Source of the DNA: Desulfotignum sp.
GTDB lineage: Bacteria; Desulfobacterota; Desulfobacteria; Desulfobacterales; Desulfobacteraceae
Reading direction: 5' to 3'
NCBI GenBank assembly: GCA_011390335.1
Contig: JAABSO010000007.1
Location: 62,001-126,000, forward strand
DNA: 64,000 bases
Shown here: piece by piece, positions 1-8,530 of the stretch
Layout of the letters: each line of letters starts with the position of its first letter
How positions within the stretch are numbered: the first letter of the stretch is position 1
The notes under the pieces: generated by a model
What the model saw: the letters and a program-made list of their open reading frames with translations, nothing else
What the model was told of the DNA's origin: nothing
Database searches by the model: none
Translations under genes and position numbers: made by a program

Positions 1-102
1 TTCGATCCTCTGGTGTGTGAATCCTGCCATCAGAGCATGTATCAGATTGCATTCGGCAATGATCTTGGCATCCTGTGCCATCCCTGTCATGGGAAAAAAT
101 AA
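1..102 (+). CDS. C-terminal fragment of a double-CxxC protein
   Basis: An open frame enters from the left edge and stops at TAA 100-102, giving the last 33 residues of a protein. It shows VCESCH, then 16 residues later LCHPCHG, so four cysteines are spaced CxxC-x16-CxxC. That spacing fits a small treble-clef or zinc-ribbon tail, such as the one ending FmdE-type proteins, better than c-type haem attachment, although each pair is also followed by His. Only the tail is visible, so the parent family cannot be named. Confidence 0.5.
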   Translation, partial: FDPLVCESCHQSMYQIAFGNDLGILCHPCHGKK

Positions 103-164
103 AAGCGGAAGCGGTTGTTTTCATTTCTTTAGCGGAATGGGTGAACATCGGCGGAACTTGCTGT

Positions 165-686
165 CTACCGATCAAGGCGCTTAGTTCCCTGCAGCAATTC
201 CTCCGCGCACACATCGCCGTGAAGCACCGAAATATCCCCAGTCGTTTCCAGTATAACAGCGCGAACCTGAGACAGGTCAAGAACGTTTGCTTCTCGAAGC
301 TTGGCGATCAGATCGTCTTTTGCAACGCGTGTTTTGGTAAGCGCCTCGTGGATTATCACTCCGTCGCGCATCAGCACGACTGGACTGTTTTGCACAATCT
401 TTTCGAATGTGTTCGAAACTTTGCGGAGCCACGCGGATAGATATTGTACGAGGAACAAGGCAGCCATGGCTGAAAGCGTTTGTGCGAAGGCACTCCAATT
501 TGTTGATTGGCTCGCGCCCGCAAGCAAAGACCCCACCGCCACCGTCATGACAAAGTCGAAATTCGTCATTTTCGAAAACGACCTTAACCCATTCACGCGC
601 ACGAGCATAACAACCCAGACCATGGCAAGTGTGGTCAGGGCCAGCCCTCGGAGAAATACATCCAGCGTCGGCTCGGCAATGAACAT
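165..686 (-). CDS. DUF421 (YetF/YdfR-like) membrane protein
   Basis: 173 residues. The N-terminal half has about three hydrophobic segments (roughly residues 10-30, 42-60 and 65-85). The soluble half carries the DUF421/YetF C-terminal signature: a VQNSPVVLMRDGVI strand, a basic KDDLIAKLRE helix, and LSQVRAVILETTGDISVL near residues 138-155. Family members are inner-membrane proteins of unknown biochemical role, some linked to sporulation or stress. The start is supported by an AAGGGAG sequence upstream of ATG 686. Codons favour CGC, CGT and GCG more than the CGG/GCC-rich neighbours, which hints at separate acquisition. The gene stands alone and is transcribed away from the aldehyde dehydrogenase. 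Confidence 0.8.
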   Translation of the reverse strand: MFIAEPTLDVFLRGLALTTLAMVWVVMLVRVNGLRSFSKMTNFDFVMTVAVGSLLAGASQSTNWSAFAQTLSAMAALFLVQYLSAWLRKVSNTFEKIVQNSPVVLMRDGVIIHEALTKTRVAKDDLIAKLREANVLDLSQVRAVILETTGDISVLHGDVCAEELLQGTKRLDR

Positions 687-756
687 GGTAGAACTCCCTT
701 TTTTAAATTCTGAATCATTTTTTTAGTCGCAGCGCGTAACCATTTACGGTTATTTT

Positions 757-792
757 TTACCTGACATTGATTTATATTTTATTATCAGGTAA
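757..792. promoter_or_regulatory. Dyad TTACCTGA-N20-TCAGGTAA
   Basis: A perfect 8-bp inverted repeat with a 20-bp AT-rich spacer lies in the shared upstream region of the divergent DUF421 gene and aldehyde dehydrogenase. It could be an operator or a weak hairpin. The arm TTACCTGA also occurs inside the intergenic repeats near 25.3 kb and, less one base, 32.2 kb. Function is inferred only. Confidence 0.3.
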
Positions 793-954
793 CATTTCCT
801 TCAATCCTTAATAGCTGTGGGACTTTCACATGTCAACCCAAACAAATAAAAACCGGCTGGATGAGTTCGGGATGTCATGCGGGTGATTGACTGGATCAAA
901 CCGTTTGTCAAATACCATCACATGACATCCAGGGAGGATATACAGGGATTTACC

Positions 955-2391
955 ATGATCAATTCGATTCCATCGACGTCTGAAGCGGATGCTGAAGCAT
1001 TGAGAATTTTCAATCTTCAGATCCGGGCCTGCTTAGATCAGCCATTCATTCCCTTGAAAAAACGGATAGCGCTTCTTAAAACTATCGAAAATATTTTGAT
1101 CGAAAACGATCAGGCCATCTGCGAGGCTATCAATATTGATTTCGGGAACCGGTCTTTACATGAAACCCGGATACTGGAAATCTCGCCCAGTCTCATGGGG
1201 CTGCGGTATACGCGCAAACAACTCAAAAAATGGATGAAGCCCCAACGCCGTCACGTATCCATGATCTTTTTGGGCGGCAGAAACCGGGTCATTCCCCAGG
1301 CCAAAGGGACCGTGGGTATCATCACCCCGTGGAACTATCCCCTTTTTTTGGCTATCAGCCCCATGACCAGCGCCCTGGCCGCCGGCAACCGGATCATGGT
1401 GAAACAGGCAACCAATTCCCGGCATCTGTGCCGTCTGCTCCATGACAGATTCTCGCAGAAAATCGACCCGGCGTTTGTCTGTTTTTTCCCCGAAGTGTCT
1501 GCCGAGACCTTTTCCGAACTGCCTTTCAACCACCTGGTTTTTACCGGGTCTTCTACGACGGGAAAAACCGTCATGGAAACCGCGGCCCGGAATCTGGTCC
1601 CGATCACTCTGGAACTGGGCGGCAAATCCCCGGTGATCCTGACCAAAGATTTCGACATGACAAAAGCGGTTCAACGCATCCTGTTTGCCAAGCTCATGAA
1701 CGCCGGGCAGACCTGCATTGCGCCGGATTACATTTTTGTTCCGGAAAACCGCATCGACCGGTTCATTCAGACAGCGCGGGAAGTGGCGCAGCAGCTTTAT
1801 CCGGACATTGCCTCACCCGACTATACCGCCATCATCGATCAACGGGCCTTTGACCGGCTCATGGACACGCTTGCCGATGCAAAGGCTGGAAACGCCAAAG
1901 TGATACAACTGCTTACCGGGCCGGAAACCATCAGGGATCAAAAAAAAATCGCACCAATGATCGTGACCAACGTGGCACCCCAGATGCGGATCATGCAGGA
2001 AGAGATTTTCGGTCCCATCCTGCCGGTGCTTTCCTATTCCACCCTGAAAACGGTCATCCAGTATATCAATGACCGTCCCAGACCGTTAGCCCTTTATATG
2101 TTTACCCATGACCGGCAAGTTGTGAACCAGGTGATTTCCAATACCCGGTCCGGCGGGGTGACCGTCAATGACTGTGCCCTGCATGTGGCGCAGCACGATT
2201 TGCCGTTTGGTGGTATCGGCAACAGCGGCACAGGACAGTATCACGGATTTGAAGGTTTCATGGAATTTTCAAAACTGCGGCCGGTTTTCTACCAGGCCCC
2301 ATTGTCATCCACTTCTGCCCTGACCCCGCCCTATGGCAGTTTTGCAAACAAAATCTACCAGGCAATCAAAAAATTTTCCTGGCTGTCCTGA
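955..2391 (+). CDS. Coniferyl-aldehyde-dehydrogenase-type ALDH
   Basis: NAD(P)-dependent aldehyde dehydrogenase closest in pattern to the CalB/coniferyl aldehyde dehydrogenase branch, which oxidises aromatic or medium-chain aldehydes to acids. Visible motifs are TPWNYPL in the Rossmann entry, FTGSSTTGK, the catalytic glutamate in LELGGKSP, the nucleophile in NAGQTCIAPDY, and EEIFGPILPV. The frame is open from an ATG at 877 (504 aa), but the ATG at 955 is preferred: AGGGA lies 6 nt upstream and the product (478 aa) matches the usual family length. The true substrate cannot be told from sequence. It is a single gene facing the HicAB module. Confidence 0.85.
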   Translation: MINSIPSTSEADAEALRIFNLQIRACLDQPFIPLKKRIALLKTIENILIENDQAICEAINIDFGNRSLHETRILEISPSLMGLRYTRKQLKKWMKPQRRHVSMIFLGGRNRVIPQAKGTVGIITPWNYPLFLAISPMTSALAAGNRIMVKQATNSRHLCRLLHDRFSQKIDPAFVCFFPEVSAETFSELPFNHLVFTGSSTTGKTVMETAARNLVPITLELGGKSPVILTKDFDMTKAVQRILFAKLMNAGQTCIAPDYIFVPENRIDRFIQTAREVAQQLYPDIASPDYTAIIDQRAFDRLMDTLADAKAGNAKVIQLLTGPETIRDQKKIAPMIVTNVAPQMRIMQEEIFGPILPVLSYSTLKTVIQYINDRPRPLALYMFTHDRQVVNQVISNTRSGGVTVNDCALHVAQHDLPFGGIGNSGTGQYHGFEGFMEFSKLRPVFYQAPLSSTSALTPPYGSFANKIYQAIKKFSWLS

Positions 2392-2482
2392 TCAATTTGT
2401 GGAGCATTTGCCCAAGTATACCAAATGAAAGCGGTTGATAAAAGGCAGCCTCCAATCACTGCACGCTGTAGCCCGGCCCCTC

Positions 2483-2827
2483 TCAAGCAACAGGCTGGGG
2501 GATGTCTTTTGCTGCTCTCTGAAGTGCATCACTTACCCATGTGTTAAGGCTTTTACCATTCTTTCGAGCCTGTATCACAAGGGTTTTATGAAGTTCTGGT
2601 TCAACACGTACTAAAAATTTTCCTGAGTAAGGCTTTTCAGGTTCCTCATTCCGTTCAGCACAAAACTCCAAATAATCCTCTACTGATTCGGCAAACGCCT
2701 TACGTAGTTCATCTACCGATTCTCCTTCAAAGGTAATTACATCCCGCAAATTGATAACTTCCCCATGAAAAATGCCGGCTTCATCATCAAAATCAACATT
2801 TGCAAAATATCCTTTATATTCCATCAT
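2483..2827 (-). CDS. hicB: HicB family antitoxin
   Basis: 114 residues. The N-terminal half is the partly degraded RNase-H-like HicB fold (GYFANVDFDDEAGIFHGEV, then a helix with DELRKAFAESVEDYL). The C-terminal half is a ribbon-helix-helix DNA-binding tail (GKFLVRVEPELHKTL, then SLNTWVSDALQRAA). It should bind and neutralise HicA and repress the operon. Its ATG overlaps the hicA stop by 4 nt (ATGA), so the two are translationally coupled with the toxin gene first, as is usual for hicAB. Confidence 0.9.
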   Translation of the reverse strand: MMEYKGYFANVDFDDEAGIFHGEVINLRDVITFEGESVDELRKAFAESVEDYLEFCAERNEEPEKPYSGKFLVRVEPELHKTLVIQARKNGKSLNTWVSDALQRAAKDIPQPVA

Positions 2828-3078
2828 GGTCTCACCCCCGTCTCCTGAAGGAATTTTCTTACAGATTTAATGGCACCCTTGCTTGTTACTCTTTCCGGAT
2901 GGGGCCTATGAAAAACAGCACGAATATCATTTAACGCCACCCTGACTCGTGAACCTCTTCCCTCGGAAATATCAGCACCCAATGCTGAAAATAAAGATTC
3001 AATATTGGTCCATGAAATATCGGCTCGCTCAGGTTTTTCAAATATTTTATCAAGCGTTTGCCGCTGTTTTTTATTCAT
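2824..3078 (-). CDS. hicA: HicA family mRNA-interferase toxin
   Basis: 84 residues of the long HicA subfamily: DISWTNIESLFSALGADI, GRGSRVRVALNDIRAVFH, and a C-terminal GAIKSVRKFLQETG helix. HicA toxins are small dsRBD-like proteins that cleave mRNA. In the classic family a catalytic His follows the Gly-Ser; here the sequence is GSRV and the histidines come later, in the FHRPHPE segment, as in the subfamily as I recall it. The gene is immediately upstream of and coupled to hicB. Confidence 0.88.
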   Translation of the reverse strand: MNKKQRQTLDKIFEKPERADISWTNIESLFSALGADISEGRGSRVRVALNDIRAVFHRPHPERVTSKGAIKSVRKFLQETGVRP

Positions 3079-3232
3079 GCCTTAATGATATCATTCATTG
3101 ATACCATGTCAAGAGCACAATGCAGAAAGTGCAGCCGATGGCTATGCCAAAATCGCAAAAACAAAATCATTTTTCCTGTCCAGGGGGGATAATTCAGGCA
3201 CCCAGTTTTGTTTCAGGATCTGTGACAATCTA

Positions 3233-3278
3233 TGCGAAGCAATCATCTGCATGTTTCAATGACGGTGATTGCTTCGCA
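3233..3278 (-). terminator. 13-bp perfect stem-loop after pruA
   Basis: TGCGAAGCAATCA and its exact complement TGATTGCTTCGCA are separated by 20 nt, 12 nt downstream of the pruA stop on the minus strand. No T-run follows, so it is either a Rho-assisted terminator, an mRNA-protecting stem, or a small repeat. The rest of the 3079-3289 gap shows no gene. Confidence 0.45.
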
Positions 3279-3289
3279 CCCGCAAGGCT

Positions 3290-4924
3290 TTATTTCTCAG
3301 TTCCCATAGACGGATAGGCAATATCTTCAGGCGGAACAAACGTCTCCTTGATTGTCCGGGTGGATGTCCAGCGCAGCAGGTTAAGCATGCTGCCGGCCTT
3401 GTCATTGGTGCCGCTGGCCCGGGCTCCGCCGAAAGGCTGCTGGCCCACCACAGCGCCGGTGGGCTTGTCATTGATGTAAAAATTGCCGGCACTGTGGGTC
3501 AGGGCGGCCGTGATTTCATGAATGGCCTGACGATCCTGAGCAAACACCGCACCGGTCAGGGCATAAGGTGATGTCTTGTCCACCAGATCCAGGGTGTCAT
3601 CCATGGCTTCATCCTCGTACATGTACAGGGTCAGAACGGGACCGAAAATTTCCTGGGTCATGGATTCATAATAAGGGTCTGTCGTCACAATCACTGTGGG
3701 ATCAATAAAATATCCTTTTGATTTGTCTGCATTGCCGCCCACCAGAATATCGGCGGCATCTGATGCTTTTGCCCGTTCAGTAAACCCGACGGCATTGTCG
3801 AACGCTGCCTCGTCGATCAGGGCGTTCATGAAATGCTTGAAATCCATCACGCTGCCCACCGTCATTTTTTCTACAGCCGTCTTGATCCTTGACGTAATCT
3901 CATCCCACAGGGAGCGAGGCACATACATGCGGGAGCAGGCGCTGCATTTCTGGCCCTGGTATTCAAATGCCCCCCGTACCGCGGCGGTCACCACCGGTTC
4001 CACCCGGGCTGACGGGTGCACAAAAATATAGTCTTTTCCACCGGTTTCCCCCACCATCCTGGGATAGGATTTATAAATATCGATATTACTGCCCACGGTC
4101 TTCCACAATGTTTTGAAAATTTTCGTGGAGCCGGTAAAATGGATCCCGGCCAGATCTGGATGATTCAGCACCGAGTCCCCTATCACAGACCCTTTGCCCG
4201 GAACAAAGTTGATCACCCCGTCCGGTAGTCCTGCTTCCTTGAGGATCTGCATGATGTAATATCCGGACAGCACGGCAGTGGAAGCCGGTTTCCACACCAC
4301 GGTATTGCCCATGACAGCCGGTGCCCCGCACAGGTTGCCGGCGATGGCCGTGAAGTTAAAAGGGGTAAGAGCGAAGATAAACCCTTCCAGGACCCGGTAC
4401 TCCAGCCGGTTCCAGACCCCTCTTTCCGATGCAGGCTGACCTGCATAGATCTCTTCCATGTATTTGGCATTGAACCGGTAAAAATCGACCAGCTCGCAGG
4501 TGGCATCAATTTCCGCCTGAAAGGGATTTTTGGACTGACCCAACATGGTGGCAGCATTGAGTACATAGGTATATTTTTTCGAGATCAGCTCCGCAGCCTT
4601 GAGAAATATGGCGGCCCGTTCATGCCATGGGGTATTTTCCCACTGTTTTTTGGCATCCAGGGCCGCGGCAATGGCTATGTCCACTTCCGGTGTACCGGCA
4701 TTGGAGAAAACCGCCAGGGTCTGCGCATGATCATGGGGACATGTCACTTTTTTCTGGTCATGGGTCAGGATTTCCTTTCCTCCGATAATCAAGGGGATAT
4801 CCTGAACGGTATCCAGCTGGCGTGCCAGCTCCGCCTTGAGCAGTTTCCGTTCCGGGCTGCCGGGTGCATATTGTTTGACCGGTTCGTTATACACCGGTGG
4901 TGTCTGTAAAATACTGTTGCTCAT
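3290..4924 (-). CDS. pruA: L-glutamate gamma-semialdehyde dehydrogenase
   Basis: 544-residue delta-1-pyrroline-5-carboxylate dehydrogenase of the single-domain, mitochondrial-like (ALDH4A1) type. It oxidises glutamate semialdehyde to glutamate in proline and arginine catabolism. Evidence: FALTPFNFTAIAGNL, VVWKPAS, IHFTGSTKIF, the active-site general base in VGETGGKDYIFVH, the nucleophile in GQKCSACSRMYV, EIFGPVLT, and a C-terminal QQPFGGARASGTNDKAG. No proline dehydrogenase is attached, so P5C must come from elsewhere. The start overlaps the stop of the upstream ALDH7 gene by 4 nt, so the two form a tight operon. Confidence 0.92.
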   Translation of the reverse strand: MSNSILQTPPVYNEPVKQYAPGSPERKLLKAELARQLDTVQDIPLIIGGKEILTHDQKKVTCPHDHAQTLAVFSNAGTPEVDIAIAAALDAKKQWENTPWHERAAIFLKAAELISKKYTYVLNAATMLGQSKNPFQAEIDATCELVDFYRFNAKYMEEIYAGQPASERGVWNRLEYRVLEGFIFALTPFNFTAIAGNLCGAPAVMGNTVVWKPASTAVLSGYYIMQILKEAGLPDGVINFVPGKGSVIGDSVLNHPDLAGIHFTGSTKIFKTLWKTVGSNIDIYKSYPRMVGETGGKDYIFVHPSARVEPVVTAAVRGAFEYQGQKCSACSRMYVPRSLWDEITSRIKTAVEKMTVGSVMDFKHFMNALIDEAAFDNAVGFTERAKASDAADILVGGNADKSKGYFIDPTVIVTTDPYYESMTQEIFGPVLTLYMYEDEAMDDTLDLVDKTSPYALTGAVFAQDRQAIHEITAALTHSAGNFYINDKPTGAVVGQQPFGGARASGTNDKAGSMLNLLRWTSTRTIKETFVPPEDIAYPSMGTEK

Positions 4925-6483
4925 TTTTCCTCTCCTTTGATATCAAAGGCGATGCCCTGGGCCAGGGGCAGGTCATCTCCCCAGTTGATGGTATTGGTCT
5001 GCCGGCGCATGTAGATCCGCCACGCATCACTGCCGGATTCCCGGCCCCCGCCGGTGTCTTTTTCACCGCCGAATGCCCCGCCGATTTCAGCACCGCTGGT
5101 GCCGATGTTGACATTGGCAATGCCGCAGTCTGATCCTTTGTGGGACAAAAACTGCTCCTGGTATTTGATGGACCGGGTGAAAACGGCACTGGAAAGCCCC
5201 TGGGGCACATCATTGTGAAATGCCAGGGCCTGGTCAAAGGTGTCATACCCGATGATATACAGAATCGGGGCAAAGGTTTCTTCCTGGACAATGGGATAAT
5301 GGTTTTCAGCTTCCACAATGGCCGGGGTGACAAAGCTGCCGTTTTCCAGACCGTTAACCGTCAGGGCAGTACCGCCGTAAACAACCTGTGCGCCCTGATC
5401 TTTGGCTGCTTCAATGGCCTGCATCATAGCTTGTTTTGCCCTGTCATCAATCAGCGGTCCCATCACGGTGTCCGGGTCCGTGGGGTCACCGATCCGGATC
5501 TGCCGATAGGCGTTTACCAGCTGTTCGACAAACCGGTCTTTGATACTGTTGTGGATGATAATGCGGCGGGTGGAGGTACACCGCTGGCCGGCAGTACCCA
5601 CAGCACCGAAAATGGTAGCCCGCAGCGCCATGTCCATGTCGCAGTCTTCGGTGACGATGATGGCGTTGTTGCCCCCCAGTTCCAGCAGGGACCTGCCCAG
5701 GCGGGCCGCCACGGCGGTGGCCACCTTTTTTCCCATGGCTGTGCTGCCGGTGGCGCTGATCAGCGGGATACGCCTGTCCTGGAGCATGGCATCCCCGACA
5801 TCGGCCCGGTTCCCGATCACCAGGTTGAACACCCCGTCAATATCATGCTTGTCCACCACCGGGGCGATGATGTTCTGGATGGCAATGGCGGTGAGCGGTG
5901 TCTTGGAGCTGGGTTTGAACAGAACAACATCCCCGCACACAGCCGCCACCAAGGCATTCCAGGACCAGACCGCAGCAGGAAAATTAAAGGCGGTGATGAT
6001 GCCGACGATCCCTAAGGGATGCCATTGCTCATACATCCGGTGAGAAGGTCTCTCACTGTGCATGGTCAACCCATACAGCTGGCGGCTCAGTCCCACGGCA
6101 AAATCTGCGATATCGATCATCTCCTGGACCTCACCTTCACCTTCGGCCCGGATTTTTCCGGTCTCCAGACTGATCAGGGCGCCCAGGCGCTTTTTTTTCC
6201 CCCGCAGGGCATTGCCGATCTCCCGGACAACCTCTCCCCGCCGGGGGGCAGGCATCATTTGAAATTTTTCAAAGGCTGCCCGTGCCCGGCTGACAACCGT
6301 CTCATAATCATGGGCCTGGGCCTGCACCACACTGGCAATGGGTTGGCCGGTGACAGGAGAATAAGATACCAGTTCTTTTCCCAGGGTATGTATCCGGCCC
6401 CAGGTTGAACCGGTGGTGGCACCGTAATTGACCGGCTGAATATCCAGGTCTTGTAAAATGCTGTCAATGGTGGGGTTTTTCAT
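4921..6483 (-). CDS. ALDH7-family aminoadipate-semialdehyde-type dehydrogenase
   Basis: 520 residues of the antiquitin/ALDH7 branch. Members oxidise alpha-aminoadipate semialdehyde (piperideine-6-carboxylate) in lysine and pipecolate breakdown, or betaine aldehyde. Signatures include HPLGIVGIITAFNFPAAVW, VVLFKPSSKTP, ATGSTAMGKKV, LLELGGNNAIIV with the catalytic Glu, GQRCTSTRR with the nucleophile, and EIGGAFGGEKDTGGGRESG near the C terminus. It is the first gene of a two-gene operon with pruA. The pairing suggests parallel handling of the five- and six-carbon cyclic semialdehydes from proline/ornithine and lysine/pipecolate. The substrate is inferred from family only. Confidence 0.87.
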   Translation of the reverse strand: MKNPTIDSILQDLDIQPVNYGATTGSTWGRIHTLGKELVSYSPVTGQPIASVVQAQAHDYETVVSRARAAFEKFQMMPAPRRGEVVREIGNALRGKKKRLGALISLETGKIRAEGEGEVQEMIDIADFAVGLSRQLYGLTMHSERPSHRMYEQWHPLGIVGIITAFNFPAAVWSWNALVAAVCGDVVLFKPSSKTPLTAIAIQNIIAPVVDKHDIDGVFNLVIGNRADVGDAMLQDRRIPLISATGSTAMGKKVATAVAARLGRSLLELGGNNAIIVTEDCDMDMALRATIFGAVGTAGQRCTSTRRIIIHNSIKDRFVEQLVNAYRQIRIGDPTDPDTVMGPLIDDRAKQAMMQAIEAAKDQGAQVVYGGTALTVNGLENGSFVTPAIVEAENHYPIVQEETFAPILYIIGYDTFDQALAFHNDVPQGLSSAVFTRSIKYQEQFLSHKGSDCGIANVNIGTSGAEIGGAFGGEKDTGGGRESGSDAWRIYMRRQTNTINWGDDLPLAQGIAFDIKGEEK

Positions 6484-6513
6484 GGGTCATCCTCAAATCT
6501 TTTAAAGGGTATA

Positions 6514-6535
6514 TTTCAATCAATATCTATTGAAA
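6514..6535. promoter_or_regulatory. Dyad upstream of the ALDH7-pruA operon
   Basis: A perfect 7-bp inverted repeat, TTTCAAT-N8-ATTGAAA, centred about 40 bp upstream of the ALDH7 start codon. Position and size fit a transcription-factor operator. The regulator is not known and no regulator gene adjoins. Confidence 0.3.
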
Positions 6536-6615
6536 ATCTAATGGCGATTATGATAATAGCAAAATTCATAATATTTATATTTAACATGAGCGGCTGGGGG
6601 TTGAAAAAATCGGAA

Positions 6616-6863
6616 TCAACGGGGAATCAGGGTATATTTCCTGCCGTGTTCAATGAACTGCGGGGTACCGCCGCCTTCCAGAATCGTGCGGCGCGCACCG
6701 GCAATGTCCTTGATTTTTGTGGCAGCCACCGCATGCCCCCCCGCCTGAATGCGGGCTGGGGGAGCCGCACCATTAGGACTTCGGGAATTACATCCAGCTG
6801 ATTCAACCTATTTGTCACTTCAGCAATGATCTCTTCCTGCAATGTCGTGCGGTGTTTTCCCAT
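6616..6863 (-). pseudogene. Frameshifted small unknown protein
   Basis: From ATG 6863 one frame reads MGKHRTTLQEEIIAEV, then TNRLNQLDVIPEVLMVR. It then runs into a GC-rich inverted repeat (CCCGC-ATTCA-GGCGGG) and low-quality residues. Another frame resumes convincing sequence right after the repeat (GHAVAATKIKDIAGARR, then TILEGGGTPQFIEHGRKY) and stops at 6616. One gene broken by a short palindromic insertion or indel explains both halves. The family was not recognised. Confidence 0.45.
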
Positions 6864-6907
6864 TTTTCTTGTGTTCCTCTTGGTTTGGTATGCTTTATCG
6901 AATCAGC

Positions 6908-7092
6908 TTATTTGATGATCTTGATAGTTTTTTCCACCCAGTCCGGGGACAGATAAATTCGACATCCCTTACCGTTTGATCTGACTGTTTTTTCAATCAG
7001 TACATATCCCCGTACACCTCAAATTTCACCGGGGCGTAAGTGGTATTTTTTTCTACTGACACAGGTTCCTTTTTTCCCGCTGCAACTTCCAT
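6908..7092 (-). pseudogene. DUF2080-like transposon-associated protein, frameshifted
   Basis: ATG 7092 opens MEVAAGKKEPVSVEKN and reaches KFEVYG before the frame breaks. One base out of phase the sequence continues YVLIEKTVRSNGKGCRIYL, then SPDWVEKTIKIIK and a stop. The joined product matches the small DUF2080 'transposon-encoded' pattern (xGYxxxEKTVKxxGNSGRVYLPxxWxGKxVKII, recalled from memory). A single indel within GTGTACGGGGATATG separates the halves. The gene is a relic of mobile DNA. Confidence 0.55.
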
Positions 7093-7301
7093 ACTGAAAT
7101 TCCTTTTTTTTATAAAAAAAATAAATTAAAAATTATGGGGGCAACCTTACCAATGCCCATTCGTTATGTCTATATTCACATAACGAAACCAGTTGACATT
7201 TCTGCATTGCTGTTTTCCCGGCCGGGTAGTGCATTTCCGGTGTCATGGCGAAGCGCTTCGTTACATTATTGCAGTTTTTACGTGAGTAGATTGGAAAAAA
7301 G

Positions 7302-7549
7302 ATGTTATCCCTGCTTATGCTGCTGTTTGTATTCATTTGTATTGGTATCACCTTTCCTATGACCGCCTTTGCAAGCCCCTCCGGCAAAGTGATCGTATTT
7401 CATGCCGGCAGCCTGACCGTGCCATTTGCCGCCATTGAAAAGGCGTTTGAAAAAAATATCCGGATGAACGCGTCCTGATACAGGAGGTTATTGAGACAGC
7501 CAAATTCTATTCACTTTGCGGGTACGACTTTGTTTCTCAAATCGATTGA
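7302..7549 (+). pseudogene. Truncated tungstate/molybdate-binding protein (WtpA/ModA-like)
   Basis: ATG 7302 opens a signal-peptide-like [16 protein letters not shown] followed by the characteristic mature start of WtpA/TupA-type oxyanion-binding proteins, [20 protein letters not shown], then AFEK. The frame stops at 7476-7478. In the next frame the text continues [19 protein letters not shown] before stopping at 7547-7549. About 80% of a normal 300-residue binding protein is missing. A further short open stretch (LLRQPNSIHFAGTTLFL, then KSIEETDAMRQIDNLHG) ends near 7592 and is unrecognised. The 7593-7745 interval shows no gene. Confidence 0.6.
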
Positions 7550-7745
7550 AGAAACTGATGCCATGCGGCAGATTGACAATCTGCATGGGTGATTCCATTT
7601 ATAACCGGGCTGAAGATTTTCTCCGACCCGGTTATTTTCAAAGGACACATTCCGAAATCAAGTTTTGAAATGGTATCCATTATTTTTCAGAGCCGTGAAT
7701 ACTCATTCAGTGGGATAATTATTGTTAACTGCGCGATATCAGAAA

Positions 7746-8102
7746 TTATGCGAGCATTTTTTGAATAGCCTTCCTCAATTTCGGAAGATGGTTTGCGCAG
7801 ATATCAAAAATGATTTCATGGTCAACTTTTTCATAATGATGAGAAACAATATCACGCAATCGCATAATATTTTCCCAATTTATCTCTTTGTGCTTTTTCA
7901 AAAAGGCACTGTTTTCTTTGTCAATTTTTTTTAACAATTCACCGATGACCTGAAGCCGCATGGCAATTGAATCTAAAATGGTGACTCCATAGTCATCCAT
8001 TACAAGGTCATCAGGCGTATTGATGATTGAAAACCTTTTATTGATCACATCAAGGGATTCAGATATCAGCAGCAGGTTTTCACGAATGATTCCATCAGAC
8101 AT
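7746..8102 (-). CDS. hepT: HepT-like HEPN ribonuclease toxin (DUF86)
   Basis: 118-residue all-helical HEPN protein. The catalytic Rx4HxY motif is intact in RDIVSHHY near residues 83-90, followed by the helix EIIFDICANHLPKLRKAI. HepT toxins act on RNA and are silenced when MntA adds AMP groups to the motif tyrosine. The start overlaps the mntA stop by 8 nt. Low-GC codon use compared with the flanking metabolic genes suggests separate arrival. Confidence 0.88.
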   Translation of the reverse strand: MSDGIIRENLLLISESLDVINKRFSIINTPDDLVMDDYGVTILDSIAMRLQVIGELLKKIDKENSAFLKKHKEINWENIMRLRDIVSHHYEKVDHEIIFDICANHLPKLRKAIQKMLA

Positions 8103-8397
8103 AAATGACTTCCTGCTCTATTCGTTCAAAAAATTTGCTTGTTTTCAAAGTCCGTTTTCTAATGATTTCAATTTTTCTGTCAAGTTTTTTTTCCAGATAT
8201 ATATTCAGACCGGCTATCCAATCGAAACGAGGCTCTTCGAATTCAACAAGAAAATCAATATCACTGTCAATCGTTTGTCTATTTTTGGCATAAGAGCCAA
8301 AAATCCCAATATGAATGACACCGAAATTTTCCTTTAAAAAAGTTTTTTCAGCCTTTATTAAATTTATAATTTCATTCCTGGAAAGGGTGTTATTCAT
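8095..8397 (-). CDS. mntA: MntA-type minimal nucleotidyltransferase antitoxin
   Basis: 100-residue MNT-fold protein with the GSx10DxD active site intact: GSYAKNRQTIDSDIDFLVEF near residues 34-53. The flanking LDRKIEIIRKRTL strand supplies the third carboxylate-side element in the fold. MntA proteins neutralise HepT by tyrosine AMPylation. It is the upstream cistron of a two-gene toxin-antitoxin operon with hepT. The interval 8398-8530 upstream shows no gene. Confidence 0.87.
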   Translation of the reverse strand: MNNTLSRNEIINLIKAEKTFLKENFGVIHIGIFGSYAKNRQTIDSDIDFLVEFEEPRFDWIAGLNIYLEKKLDRKIEIIRKRTLKTSKFFERIEQEVIYV

Positions 8398-8530
8398 TTG
8401 CCGGTCTATCCTTTAGGCAATCCTTACTCACAATCATTTATAAGTTTCATGATATCAGATATTATCAGCTTTACAATTGTATTGGTATCAAAAAATATTT
8501 CAGCCTCAGAAAACTCATCCAGTGGATAAA

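Noticed and set aside
1..102. Two CxxCH motifs suggesting a c-type cytochrome
   Set aside because: Spacing CxxC-x16-CxxC at the extreme C terminus fits a zinc ribbon better, and the rest of the protein is not visible.
5140..6015. 291-residue plus-strand ORF within the ALDH7 gene
   Set aside because: It lies opposite a full-length aldehyde dehydrogenase with intact catalytic motifs; its own translation has no recognisable domain.
7133..7387. 84-residue minus-strand ORF
   Set aside because: Antisense to the recognisable start of a WtpA/ModA-like gene and without domain features.
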